64,000 nt of DNA from Acidobacteriota bacterium (GCA_017307505.1 JAFKEE010000034.1:1-64000); one strand, 5' to 3'. Positions 1-8,731 are shown, counted from the stretch's first letter. Numbers and translations are program-made. Notes: generated from the sequence alone by a model not told the origin.

Positions 1-2
1 TC

Positions 3-206
3 GGTTCCAACACTGTTGGACCCTCGCTCGGTCATACAGTCGATCTGTGGAGCGGCAACTTCCTCAGCGACGAACAGCATCATCCATTTCCCCCGAACTA
101 TCAGCAGCAGTGGGATATTTGTAACCTGTACCCTTTATTGATTCATCTCAACCTTTTCGGCAAATCCCATTTGGGAAATATTTTGCACACAATTCAACGC
201 TTTTAA
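3..206 (+). pseudogene. Fructosamine kinase, internally deleted 3' fragment
   Basis: The open frame entering the window from the left ends with TAA at 204-206. It encodes a DLWSGNF motif and, a few residues later, a tail containing NLYPLLIHLNLFG. These are the two ends of the C-terminal half of fructosamine/ketosamine-3-kinases, which phosphorylate glycated amines for deglycation. In the family the DLWSGN loop is normally preceded by HG and followed within about ten residues by a conserved IDPAxYYGxxExDL segment and an FGGF segment. Here the loop is preceded by HTV and the IDP and FGGF segments are absent, so roughly 30-40 residues are missing. The metal-binding aspartate of the IDP motif is therefore lost and the product cannot be an active kinase. 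It may be a pseudogene or an assembly artefact. Composition is AT-richer than the rest of the window. Confidence 0.6.
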
Positions 207-287
207 TGTACGTTAGTGGTGGAAGCCCATGCAGCAGATTAGCCATGGTGTCCGTCTATAGACTGATCGTAACCTTAAAATCGCGTA

Positions 288-1190
288 ATGCTGGCCGTCA
301 CTATTTTAGGCAACAACTCTGCTCTACCCGCATTTGATCGTCACCCTACAGCCCAGGTCGTGACGATGGAAGATCAGATTTTCCTCGTGGATTGTGGCGA
401 AGGCACCCAGATGCAGATGGCCAAGTACAAGATCCGGCGCAGCAAGATCAATCATATTTTTATCTCCCATCTTCATGGCGATCATTATTTCGGGCTCATC
501 GGCGTATTGACCAGCATGGGACTGCTGGGCAGGTCTCAGGACATGCACATCTATGCTCCACCCGTTTTGAAGGACATCATCGGGCTCCAATTAAAGGTTG
601 CCGATATTCATCTTCCTTATCCCCTGCATTTTCATCCGCTGGAGAAAGAAGGCGTTCTTGTCCGTGAACCCAAGTTCGAGGTCAGCTGTTTTCCTGTCTA
701 TCATCGCATCGAGTGTTGGGGGTTCAGGTTCCGCGAGATACGCCCATCCCGGCGCGTGAATCCCGAGAAAGCCAGACAACATGGGGTGCCCTCTTCTTTT
801 TTTGATAGGCTAAAATGGGGCGAAAGCTATCTCACCAAGGATGGGCAGCTGATTGAGAACAGTTGGGTCACCGAGCCCGCTACCCGCGCCAAGTCTTATG
901 CTTATGCTGCGGATACCCTTTTCGATACCCGCATCGTCGACAGCGTCAGGGGGGTGGATTTGCTCTATCACGAGACTACCTATTTAAAGGACCTTTCCGA
1001 ACAGGCCAACAAGCGGTTTCATAGCACTACGGCCCAGGCAGCCACCGTCGCCCAGCAGGCAGGTGTGCATCGGCTCATCATCGGTCATTTCAGTTCCAAA
1101 TACGAAAAGCTCCAGGCCTTCGAACAGGAGGCCAGAGAGATATTCCCGCACACCGATCTCGCCCTGGAAGGCGTAACCTACCGGATTTAG
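288..1190 (+). CDS. rnz: Ribonuclease Z (tRNA 3' endonuclease)
   Basis: A 300-residue metallo-beta-lactamase-fold protein of the usual length for short RNase Z, which cuts the 3' trailer from tRNA precursors. The zinc motif HLHGDH lies near residues 62-67, a further histidine near 138, the aspartate in AADT near 207, and the late histidine in the IIGHFSS motif near 265. These are the expected ligands of the two-zinc centre. The N-terminal ILGNNSALP motif and the overall sequence look like Bacteroidota enzymes rather than acidobacterial ones (family impression, not a search). The gene is about 50% GC, clearly lower than the genes after 1.5 kb. Its TAG overlaps the stop of the convergent chimeric topB frame by three bases. 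The ATG at 288 begins directly with the conserved N-terminus. Confidence 0.9.
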   Translation: MLAVTILGNNSALPAFDRHPTAQVVTMEDQIFLVDCGEGTQMQMAKYKIRRSKINHIFISHLHGDHYFGLIGVLTSMGLLGRSQDMHIYAPPVLKDIIGLQLKVADIHLPYPLHFHPLEKEGVLVREPKFEVSCFPVYHRIECWGFRFREIRPSRRVNPEKARQHGVPSSFFDRLKWGESYLTKDGQLIENSWVTEPATRAKSYAYAADTLFDTRIVDSVRGVDLLYHETTYLKDLSEQANKRFHSTTAQAATVAQQAGVHRLIIGHFSSKYEKLQAFEQEAREIFPHTDLALEGVTYRI

Positions 1191-2911
1191 AGACCCGCCA
1201 CGTATTTTTTGATTTTCTCCTGCAGCCCCTCGCTGACAGGTACCACCGGCAGACGGAGGTAGTTACCTATGAGCTTCATTTCGCTCATGGCAGCCTTTAC
1301 TCCCGCTGGGTTATTTTCGGAAAAAAGGAGCTCGTATCCTCGTATCAGCTTGTCATTCGCAGCCTTTGCCCCTTTGAAATCCCCTTTCAGGCACGATCTC
1401 ACCATGTCCGTGAACATACGGGGGAAGCTATTGGCTGCTACGCTGATGACACCTTCCATACCGCAGGCTATCTGGGGGAGGGTCAGGGCGTCGTCCCCGC
1501 TGACGTCATCGGTGTCGTCGGCGGAGGCGCCTCGGGCTTTCTTTTCCTTTTTGCGGGTGACGATGTCGAGGACCTTCCAGCCGGGTTGCTGGATGGCCGT
1601 ACCGCTGGAGTGGAAGCGGTCGTCGACGGTACTGCGGACCAGGGTGATTACCGTGGTGACCGACCAGATATGGTCGTCATGCCAGGCCGAGAGGAGCCGG
1701 CGGCAGATCAGGTCGAAGATGCGCTCTTCCTCGCCGTTGAGGGAGGCGCGGTCGGCGGAGACTCCGGTGGGGATGATGGCGTGGTGGTCGGTGACCTTGG
1801 TGTCGTCCACGTACCGCTTGTTCAGGGGGCGCTCGCCGGTGCCGGGGGCGAGGAGGGCCTGGTAGGGTCCGGAGATGCCGGCTACGATTTTGGGCAGCGT
1901 TTTGGCCACGTCGGCCGAGAGGTGGCGGCTGTCCGTGCGGGGGTAGCTGATGAGCTTGTGGCGCTCGTAAAGGGCCTGGGCTGTGTCGAGGGTGCGCTGG
2001 GCGCTCATGCCGTAGAGGCGGTTGGCGTGGCGCTGCAGCTCGGTGAGGTCGTAGAGGCCGGGCGGCGGCATGCGCTTGGTCTGGGCCTCGATCTTCTCGA
2101 TATGGGCGGAGCCGGTTTTGACGCGGTCGACGATGGCGTTGGCCTCGATGCCGTCGGCGGGCAGGCGCGAGGAGGCGTCCAGGGTTTCGCCGCCTGGGCG
2201 GAACCAGGTGCCGGCGTAGGAGCGGTCGTCACCAGGAGAGAATTCGGCCGTGACGGTGTAGTAGTCCTCGGGGACGAAGTGGCGGATGGCGAGTTCCCGT
2301 TCGACCACCATGGCGAGGGTGGGGGTCTGGACGCGTCCCACCGAGAAGTCCTCACCGTGGCCGAGGGTATAGGCGCGGGAGAGGTTCATGCCCACCAGCC
2401 AGTCGGCGCGGCTGCGGCCCCTGGCGGCGTCGGCCAGGGGGTCGTAGGCGGACCCGGGCTTCACTTTCTCAAAGCCGTCGCGGATGGCGTCGGGGGTGAG
2501 GGAGGAGATCCAGAGGCGGCGGACCGGTTTGTCGGAGCCGGCGGCTTCGTAGATGTAGCGGAAGATGAGCTCGCCTTCGCGGCCGGCGTCCGTGGCGCAG
2601 ATGACGTCGGAGATCTTGGGGGAGGTAAGGATCTTCCGGACGACCTCGAACTGGTCTTTGGTCTCCTCGCCAATGACGAGAGGCCACTGTTCGGGCAGCA
2701 TGGGGAGGGTCTCGCGCTTCCACCATTTCCAGTCGGCGCGGATTTCGTGGGGCTGGGCGAGGGCTACGAGGTGGCCGATGGCCCAGGTGACGACGTAGCC
2801 GTTGCCGTGCAGGTAGCCCTGGCCGGTACTGGTTGCTTTAAGAACTCTCGCAATGTCGCGCGCCACGGAAGGCTTTTCGGCGATCACTGCGACGCTGAAT
2901 TGCGACGCCAT
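1187..2911 (-). CDS. Chimeric frame: DNA topoisomerase III fused to the C-terminus of DapA
   Basis: From the ATG at 2911 (an upstream ATG at 2932 is also in frame) the first ~470 residues are a type IA topoisomerase III. They show a Toprim start with IAEKPSVA, the DAGREGE metal motif, and the active-site tyrosine in ISYPRTDSRHLS near residue 320. The remaining ~100 residues are not topoisomerase. GMEGVISVAAN, a long amphipathic helix and RLPVVPVSEG form the C-terminal end of 4-hydroxy-tetrahydrodipicolinate synthase (DapA, lysine synthesis). The switch occurs around SGDDALTLP, close to 1478-1506, where DapA itself normally has SGDD. GC falls sharply at the same point. The topoisomerase lacks its C-terminal part and DapA lacks its active-site lysine half, so neither is complete. 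A natural fusion is possible, but a chimeric join at short homology is more likely. Confidence 0.8.
   Translation of the reverse strand: MASQFSVAVIAEKPSVARDIARVLKATSTGQGYLHGNGYVVTWAIGHLVALAQPHEIRADWKWWKRETLPMLPEQWPLVIGEETKDQFEVVRKILTSPKISDVICATDAGREGELIFRYIYEAAGSDKPVRRLWISSLTPDAIRDGFEKVKPGSAYDPLADAARGRSRADWLVGMNLSRAYTLGHGEDFSVGRVQTPTLAMVVERELAIRHFVPEDYYTVTAEFSPGDDRSYAGTWFRPGGETLDASSRLPADGIEANAIVDRVKTGSAHIEKIEAQTKRMPPPGLYDLTELQRHANRLYGMSAQRTLDTAQALYERHKLISYPRTDSRHLSADVAKTLPKIVAGISGPYQALLAPGTGERPLNKRYVDDTKVTDHHAIIPTGVSADRASLNGEEERIFDLICRRLLSAWHDDHIWSVTTVITLVRSTVDDRFHSSGTAIQQPGWKVLDIVTRKKEKKARGASADDTDDVSGDDALTLPQIACGMEGVISVAANSFPRMFTDMVRSCLKGDFKGAKAANDKLIRGYELLFSENNPAGVKAAMSEMKLIGNYLRLPVVPVSEGLQEKIKKYVAGL
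1478..1506. other. Composition and homology junction inside the topB/dapA frame
   Basis: On the minus strand the translation passes here from lysine/alanine-rich topoisomerase linker to DapA sequence through SGDDALTLP. Left of the point (1-1480) the DNA is near 50% GC with A/T-ending codons; right of it the DNA is about 65-70% GC with G/C-ending codons. The exact base of the join cannot be fixed by eye because the SGDD codons fit both partners. Confidence 0.6.
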
Positions 2912-3122
2912 GCCCGATTTCGAGGATAGCAATGTGGGGTGGGTGGGGGTTTGAGGCAGGGGTTTGAGGATGTGGTAGGGGCGGTCTCGCTGGGGCTTGG
3001 CGGTCGGGCGATCTGGTGGAGGACGCTGGGACGGGCGAAGTCCGCTCTGAGGGCCGCGAAAGCCTTGAAATCAGTTGTGGGCTTGTGGAAAATCTGCTGT
3101 TAGAATGTGAGGCACTAACTGG

Positions 3123-4313
3123 ATGCCTGTCCTCCCCTCTATTCCCTACGCGTCTCTCGTGGCGGACGTGCTGGCCGAGAACCAGGCGCTGATCCCGTTC
3201 CTGGGCGCCGGCGCTTCCATTGCCGGGGCTCCGCCGTCTTCCGTACCCGTTCCGTCCTACCCGCCCGATTCCGAGATCGATGAACTGGCTACCCGCTGGG
3301 GGCTTTCCGGCGCGGCGCTGGACCATCTGAAGCAGGGGATCCGGCAGGCGTTCGATCTGCAGAACTACGAGAACCACGAGCCGGAGTGGATGGAGATCGC
3401 CGGGGAGAAGCCGTATCCGCCTTCGGCCCGGGAACTGGCTAATGCCCTGGCGGCGAATGTGAGCTACCACGGGACGTGGCCCTACTCGCTGCTGCCGGTG
3501 TCGAGCTATCACGAGTTTGTGCGCGGCCGGGATCCGCATCGGAAGGATCTCGAGTCGCTGTTTGCCGGGAAGACCCAGCCGCTGCCGTCGCAGGACCTGA
3601 TCGCGCGCGCGGCCCGGCACCACCTGCGGCATACCAAACGCGACTACCTGGTGATCACCACCAACTACGATCAGCTGATCGAGCTGGCGTTCGACGCCGC
3701 CAAGGTTCCTTATATGGTGCTGACGGTGGGCCGGAAGCAGCATCACGTCACCGTGCGGGCCAGCGCCAGCCTGCAGGCGTGGCTCGGGCTTTCGGACGAG
3801 GACTTCCAGGATTTTCTGGAAGGACTGAAGGGCAAGCAGCCCGCTCTGTTTACGCTGCCGGCCGTGGCGGCTCGTAAGCCGGTGGCCGTCCTATATAAGA
3901 TGCACGGCTGTCTGTTCCCGCCGGCGGGCACGACGGACGACAGCATCATCCTGTCGGATGAGGATTACATCGCGTTTCTGAAGCGGCAGGGCGAGTCGGG
4001 CGACGGGGTGATCCCGGCGGCCGTCACGCGCCTGATGCAGAACGAGGGCCAGGCCAATACGGGCTTCCTGTTTCTCGGCTATAGCTTCTCCGACTGGAAT
4101 GTGCGCGCCATGTACCGGACGATCATCGACCAGCGGGCGCTGACCAAGGACGTCCGGGACTATGCGGTGGTGAGCTGGGTGAACGACTTTGAATCGCAGT
4201 ACCTGTCGCAGCCCACGATCAATGTGTGCGTGGCCGACCTGGTGAAGTTCTCGAGTGAGATCAAGCGGCGCGCGGCGCCGGAGGCGTGGTCGGATACCCC
4301 AGCATTATGGTAG
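3123..4313 (+). CDS. SIR2-like protein, putative NAD+-hydrolysing effector
   Basis: A 396-residue protein of the SIR2-like family found in bacterial defence and conflict operons. The N-terminal nucleotide-binding loop reads LIPFLGAGAS near residues 23-32. VITTNYDQLIE near 177-187 is the TxNxD-type strand, KMHG near 259-262 carries the expected catalytic histidine, and FLFLGYSFSDWNVR near 316-329 is the late Rossmann strand. All key positions of an NAD+-binding, potentially NAD+-cleaving SIR2 fold are therefore present. There is no zinc ribbon, which argues against a protein deacetylase. It is the first gene of a two-gene unit: its TAG lies inside the start region of the following STAND NTPase (ATGGTAG). 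Inference: the SIR2 protein is the effector and the STAND protein is the sensor/switch. Confidence 0.82.
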   Translation: MPVLPSIPYASLVADVLAENQALIPFLGAGASIAGAPPSSVPVPSYPPDSEIDELATRWGLSGAALDHLKQGIRQAFDLQNYENHEPEWMEIAGEKPYPPSARELANALAANVSYHGTWPYSLLPVSSYHEFVRGRDPHRKDLESLFAGKTQPLPSQDLIARAARHHLRHTKRDYLVITTNYDQLIELAFDAAKVPYMVLTVGRKQHHVTVRASASLQAWLGLSDEDFQDFLEGLKGKQPALFTLPAVAARKPVAVLYKMHGCLFPPAGTTDDSIILSDEDYIAFLKRQGESGDGVIPAAVTRLMQNEGQANTGFLFLGYSFSDWNVRAMYRTIIDQRALTKDVRDYAVVSWVNDFESQYLSQPTINVCVADLVKFSSEIKRRAAPEAWSDTPALW

Positions 4314-7300
4314 GTCCCAATCCTTTTCGAGGACTCTCCTCTTACACACGAGACGACCGGGAGGTCCTGTTCGGACGCGACGATGACCTCACCGTGATCC
4401 TGGCCCGCATCTTCTCGCGCCGGACGACGCTGCTGTTCTCAGGATCCGGGGTAGGGAAGACGTCGTTCCTGAATGCGAAGGTGGCTCCGGAGCTGGAGCG
4501 GCGCTACTGCATCTGCTCGCACTCGGTATGGAGCGTGGAAGAGCCGCTGGCGGCATTGCAGCAGGCATTGCGCAAGGCGTGGGCCACTCAGGGGTTTGCG
4601 TGCCCGGAAGGAGCGTCCCTATGTGGCATGCTGCCCACGACGCACCAGGAGCTGAGCGGGACGCTGTTTATCCTCGATCAGTTCGAAGAGGTCTTCCAGA
4701 ACCATCGCGACACGCCGGAGTTCGATGCGTTCATCGAGAATCTCTGCGAGCTGGTGAATGCCGAGAACCTGGAAGCGCGGGTGATCTTTGCCATGCGCGA
4801 AGAGTTCCTGGGCGAGCTGAGCGCCTTCGACAATAAGGTGCCCGACCTGTTCGGCAACTACTACCGCCTGAAGGCGCCGAACCGCCGTCAGGCCAAGGAG
4901 ATTATCGAGGCGACGGCGCGGTCGGTCGGAGTAGGGAAGTCGGCGCTGCTGCCGGAGTTGTTAAACGATCTGCTGCGGGCCGCCACTCCGGGCATGCGGG
5001 GTGCGGTCTATCGTTCGCGCGAGTTCGTCTCGCCGCCTTACCTGCAGATCGCCTGCCGGCGGTTGTGGGATCTGAATCCGCCGTCCGAAGAGAGCGGCTT
5101 CCCGCGTGAGTACACGCCCGGCGGGGCGTCGAATGCGCTGCGGAGCTACTGCGACGAGAATCTCGACCCGCTGCCGAAGGAGGCCAAGGAGGTGATCTCC
5201 GGCGCCTTCGGGTTCCTGATCACGCGGCAGGGCGCCAAGATGGCGTACGAGCTGAACAGCCTGGCCGAGCACCTGAAGCTGGACAAGGAGAAGCTGGACT
5301 CGGCGCTGTCGTCGCTGAGCAAGGTGAGGATTCTCCGGCGAACGCCGGCGCCCGGCGGAGCGATCTGGTTTGAGCTGTACCACGACATGTACGCGCCGTT
5401 TCTGACGGCCTGGGCGGAGCGATATCGCTTGGAGTGTGAGGATGCGGCCAAGCGATCGCGGAAGAACAGCCGGTATCTATTGGAGCTGGCCGCGATGCTG
5501 GCGATCCTGGGTGCCGGTTCCGCGCTGTATCTGTTCCGGTCGAACAGCCAGTTGGAAGAGGTCAGTACGAAGCTGACGCGCACGGCGGACGCCAAGCCGA
5601 TTCTGGATACGGCGACGCTCGTCTCGCTGGTGGATTCCGAACGCGCCGCGCTGCTGGCGCTGGCGGCGGAGCAGCTTTCGAATGGGGCGGCCGATCGCTC
5701 CGATGTCTCGCGGATTCTGGGCGACGTCCTGGCGACGCCGCGGCCCACGATCGCCGGTAAGCTGGGTCCGATTGTCAGCGCGGTGGTGAGCGGCGATCGT
5801 GTCGCGGCGCTGACAGACAGAGGAGATGTGATTACCTGGGGTCCGGATGGGAAGACCACGAAGTTGGCCCGGGTAGCGGATGCCACGGATATCGGTGCCG
5901 ACGCGCAGGGATTCATTGTGGTGGGCCGCAGCGGTGTGCGGACCCTGGTCACGCGCGAAGGCAGAACGCTGCCTTACGCCGGGCCCCTCACGGCTCCATT
6001 TGTCAGCGACACGGCCAATGGACTGACGGCGAAGGGCGATGCCTCCGGCTCCGTGCAACTCGGGGTTGCCTCCGCCGGCTACCGCGGCGCGATCCCCAAG
6101 TCGACCCGTGTCGGCAGCTCGGCGGTCACGCAAGTGCGCTGGAGTGCGAACGGGGCGCAGCTTCTGGCCGGCCTGGATGACGGCACGGCCAGCATTCTCG
6201 ATGGCCCTACGCTGGACCTGGTGACCCACCTGCCGGGTTCGGCCGGAGCCGCGCTGGCGGTGGGCTGGAACCAGTCCGGCGCGCCGGTCACGGTGAGCCG
6301 TACGGGCGAGGTGCGCGTGTGGGATCTCAACACGCCCCTGAAGCGGATCCGCGTGTCGTCACAGGTGCTGTATGGCATCGCCTACTCGCCCAACGGGCAG
6401 CGTCTGGTTGCGGGCTCGGGCGATGGTTCGGTCAAAGTCGTGGACATGGACAAGGGGGCACTGGTCGGCGACTGGAAGAATGTCCCGGCCTCCAAACAGG
6501 TGTGGGATGTGGCTTACAGTCCGAATGGCAAGAACATCGCGAGTGTCAGCCTCGACGGCCTGCTGAACCTCTGGACGTTGTCGGGCAAGAACTACGACGG
6601 GCACAGTTTTTCGAAGAGTGTCTGGTCTGTGGATTTTGCTCCGGATGGCAAGTCCGTGGCGGTGGCGCTATCGGATGGAAACGTCTACGTGGTGGATCTG
6701 CCCATCCAGAACAACACTCCGCGGCTGGTGGCGACTCATAAGGACCGGGCGGTTGCGGTCCGGTTCTCGCCCGACGGCCGTTATGTGGCCAGCGCCGGGA
6801 TGGACCGGCATCTGTTGCTGACGCCGCTCCGGGATGGGGTGGCGGCCCGGGATATCGGTCCGAAGCCGGGCGCGCTGCTGGATCTCGCCTTCGGCGGGAC
6901 GTCGGGCTTGTGGGTGGCGGCTGCCGATGCTTCGGGCGTGGCCGATGTGGAGCGGAAGGCGGGGACGCTGACGATGCGCGGGCATACCGGTCCGGTGTAT
7001 GGGGTGGCGTGCCGGCCGAAGGTCGATGAAATGGCGACCAGCGGGCAGGATGGCACGGTGCGGGTGTGGAACATGAACAGCGAGACGGAGATCATGCGCT
7101 ACTCCGCGCATACGGGGGGAGCGAACCGGGTGGCCTACCGGCCGGATGGCAAGGTGATCGCCTCCAGCGGCGCCGATGGGTTCGTCCGGACGTACGCGGC
7201 TACGTACGATGACCTGCTCGATATGGCGCGCCACTATGTGACCCGCACGTTGACGGCGGACGAGTGCAAGCAGTTCCTGAAGGATGCGCCGTGCCCCGAT

Positions 7301-7324
7301 GATTTGCGGCAGGGGGCCAGGTAA
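4307..7324 (+). CDS. nSTAND1 NTPase with transmembrane segment and WD40 propeller
   Basis: About 1005 residues. The start chosen is the ATG at 4307, which overlaps the SIR2 stop (ATGGTAG) and begins directly with the family's NPFRGL...FGRD signature; an in-frame ATG at 4286 is less likely. Walker A is GSGVGKTS (residues 45-52), Walker B FILDQFEEVF (121-130), and a sensor-type strand RVIFAMREEF lies near 158-167. A winged-helix-like stretch follows up to about 380. One hydrophobic segment (AAMLAILGAGSALYLF, about 390-407) then precedes a long C-terminal WD40 propeller (about 470-980) with repeated GxDGxVxxW/D motifs. It ends with the LTADECKQFL...CP tail typical of such proteins. STAND proteins are signal-activated switches; here the propeller is the likely sensor and the coupled SIR2 protein the likely output. 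Confidence 0.85.
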   Translation: MVGPNPFRGLSSYTRDDREVLFGRDDDLTVILARIFSRRTTLLFSGSGVGKTSFLNAKVAPELERRYCICSHSVWSVEEPLAALQQALRKAWATQGFACPEGASLCGMLPTTHQELSGTLFILDQFEEVFQNHRDTPEFDAFIENLCELVNAENLEARVIFAMREEFLGELSAFDNKVPDLFGNYYRLKAPNRRQAKEIIEATARSVGVGKSALLPELLNDLLRAATPGMRGAVYRSREFVSPPYLQIACRRLWDLNPPSEESGFPREYTPGGASNALRSYCDENLDPLPKEAKEVISGAFGFLITRQGAKMAYELNSLAEHLKLDKEKLDSALSSLSKVRILRRTPAPGGAIWFELYHDMYAPFLTAWAERYRLECEDAAKRSRKNSRYLLELAAMLAILGAGSALYLFRSNSQLEEVSTKLTRTADAKPILDTATLVSLVDSERAALLALAAEQLSNGAADRSDVSRILGDVLATPRPTIAGKLGPIVSAVVSGDRVAALTDRGDVITWGPDGKTTKLARVADATDIGADAQGFIVVGRSGVRTLVTREGRTLPYAGPLTAPFVSDTANGLTAKGDASGSVQLGVASAGYRGAIPKSTRVGSSAVTQVRWSANGAQLLAGLDDGTASILDGPTLDLVTHLPGSAGAALAVGWNQSGAPVTVSRTGEVRVWDLNTPLKRIRVSSQVLYGIAYSPNGQRLVAGSGDGSVKVVDMDKGALVGDWKNVPASKQVWDVAYSPNGKNIASVSLDGLLNLWTLSGKNYDGHSFSKSVWSVDFAPDGKSVAVALSDGNVYVVDLPIQNNTPRLVATHKDRAVAVRFSPDGRYVASAGMDRHLLLTPLRDGVAARDIGPKPGALLDLAFGGTSGLWVAAADASGVADVERKAGTLTMRGHTGPVYGVACRPKVDEMATSGQDGTVRVWNMNSETEIMRYSAHTGGANRVAYRPDGKVIASSGADGFVRTYAATYDDLLDMARHYVTRTLTADECKQFLKDAPCPDDLRQGAR

Positions 7325-7404
7325 TCGAGTGGTGCCGGGGATTTCGAGGCGCTGAGCCGGCCATTCGTGGCACAGTCAAAGGGGTGTGCCTCCGCCTCTT
7401 TGCA

Positions 7405-8625
7405 ATGCGACTCCTGACTCTATCCCTCTCCCTGATGTGCTCGGTGTGGACCTTGGCGGCCCAGCCGGCGCGGCGTGTGCTGGTTGTTTCCGTCGATGGC
7501 CTGGACCAGCGGTATCTGGAGGACGCGGACCGGCTCGGGTTGCGCATCCCGAATCTCCGCCGCCTGATGAAGGAAGGGCAGTGGTCGCGCGGGGTCATTG
7601 GCCAGGCGCCCACGGTGACCTGGCCGTCGCATACGACGCTGATCAGCGGGGTCGGTCCGGATGTCCACGGGATCAAGGGGAACCGCCGGCCGAAGTCCGA
7701 AGGCGGCGAATACTATTGGAGCGCTTCTCTGCTGCGGGCGCGCACCCTGCTGGATGCGGTGAAGGCCGCCGGCCGGACCAGCGCTACGATCACGTGGCCG
7801 GTGACCGTGGATGCCCCTGTGACGTGGAACCTGCCTGAGTACTTCCAGAGGAGGCGGGGCGGAGATATGGACGTTCGGTCCATCGAGTCGAAGTCCGTTC
7901 CGGCCGATCTGGTGAAGCGCATTGCCGCGGTGTACCCCGCCTTTCCGCGCGAGTGGATGGAGGATCGCAACCGGACCATGGCCGCGCTGTATTTGCTCAA
8001 GGCCGTGCAGCCGGACCTGATCCTTCTGCACCTGGTGGATCTGGATTCCGAGGCGCACCAGACGGGGCCGTTCACCCGGGAAGCGAACGCGACTCTCGAG
8101 AACATCGACGAATACATCGGGCAGATGCTGGCGGCGCTGCCGCAGGGCTACACCTTTGTCCTGGTCTCCGATCACGGCTTCGAGAAGGTAGAAGAAGAAA
8201 TCAATCTGGGCGCGGCGGCCAAGGCGCGCGGTGTGGAGGGCGTGCGCGCCATGGGCGGCTTTGTGCTGGCGTCGACACCGGCCGCGGCGGATCTCCTGCG
8301 TGAGCTGAAAGCGGGAGGCGGCCATGGGATTGGGCGGGAGATCCCCAAGGAGGAACTTGCCCGGTATGCCCCGGACCTGGCAGGTGCTGCCGCGGCCTAC
8401 GAATCCACGCCCGGTGTGTTCTTTGCCTCGGGCGATTCCCCGGAACTCCGCTCCAAACCGCACGAGGCCGGCAATCACGGGCACTGGCCGACCCGCTACC
8501 GGGCCGTGTACGCGGCCTGGGGTCCGGGCATCCAGGGAGGCCGGCTGCCGGAGATCTCGCAGAAAGACGTTGCCGGGCGGCTGGCTTCGTTGCTGGGCCT
8601 TCCGTTCACTCCGGGCCCCAGGTGA
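7405..8625 (+). CDS. Secreted alkaline-phosphatase-superfamily phosphodiesterase (ENPP-like)
   Basis: The preferred start is the ATG at 7405, which gives a signal peptide (MRLLTLSLSLMCSVWTLAAQ); a GTG at 7384 is also in frame. The mature protein has the metal and nucleophile motifs of type I phosphodiesterases/nucleotide pyrophosphatases: VSVDGLD near the N-terminus, TVTWPSHTT with the nucleophilic threonine, HLVDLDSEAH with the Asp/His metal ligands, SDHGF, and the late GNHGHWP histidine. It probably hydrolyses a phosphodiester or pyrophosphate in the periplasm; the substrate cannot be read from the sequence. Length is about 406 residues, usual for the group. It starts about 80 bases after the STAND gene on the same strand, but nothing ties it to that system. 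Confidence 0.85.
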   Translation: MRLLTLSLSLMCSVWTLAAQPARRVLVVSVDGLDQRYLEDADRLGLRIPNLRRLMKEGQWSRGVIGQAPTVTWPSHTTLISGVGPDVHGIKGNRRPKSEGGEYYWSASLLRARTLLDAVKAAGRTSATITWPVTVDAPVTWNLPEYFQRRRGGDMDVRSIESKSVPADLVKRIAAVYPAFPREWMEDRNRTMAALYLLKAVQPDLILLHLVDLDSEAHQTGPFTREANATLENIDEYIGQMLAALPQGYTFVLVSDHGFEKVEEEINLGAAAKARGVEGVRAMGGFVLASTPAAADLLRELKAGGGHGIGREIPKEELARYAPDLAGAAAAYESTPGVFFASGDSPELRSKPHEAGNHGHWPTRYRAVYAAWGPGIQGGRLPEISQKDVAGRLASLLGLPFTPGPR

Positions 8626-8731
8626 CAGCGGTGTTCCTCGGGCGAATATTCTGGAAATAGCGAGCCGCTCGGCAGGCCGCAAAAGCTGATACGATCAAGG
8701 CGCCTTTCCGGTAATTTCAGGGGGAATCTTG

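Noticed and set aside
1586-2929. A 447-residue plus-strand open frame antisense to topB
   Set aside because: It is the complement of the real topoisomerase frame, is glycine/valine/aspartate-rich and has no family motif.
3075-3106. TTGTGG / TAGAAT promoter before the SIR2 gene
   Set aside because: The two possible spacings (12 and 20 bases) are both poor, so only the -10-like box is seen.
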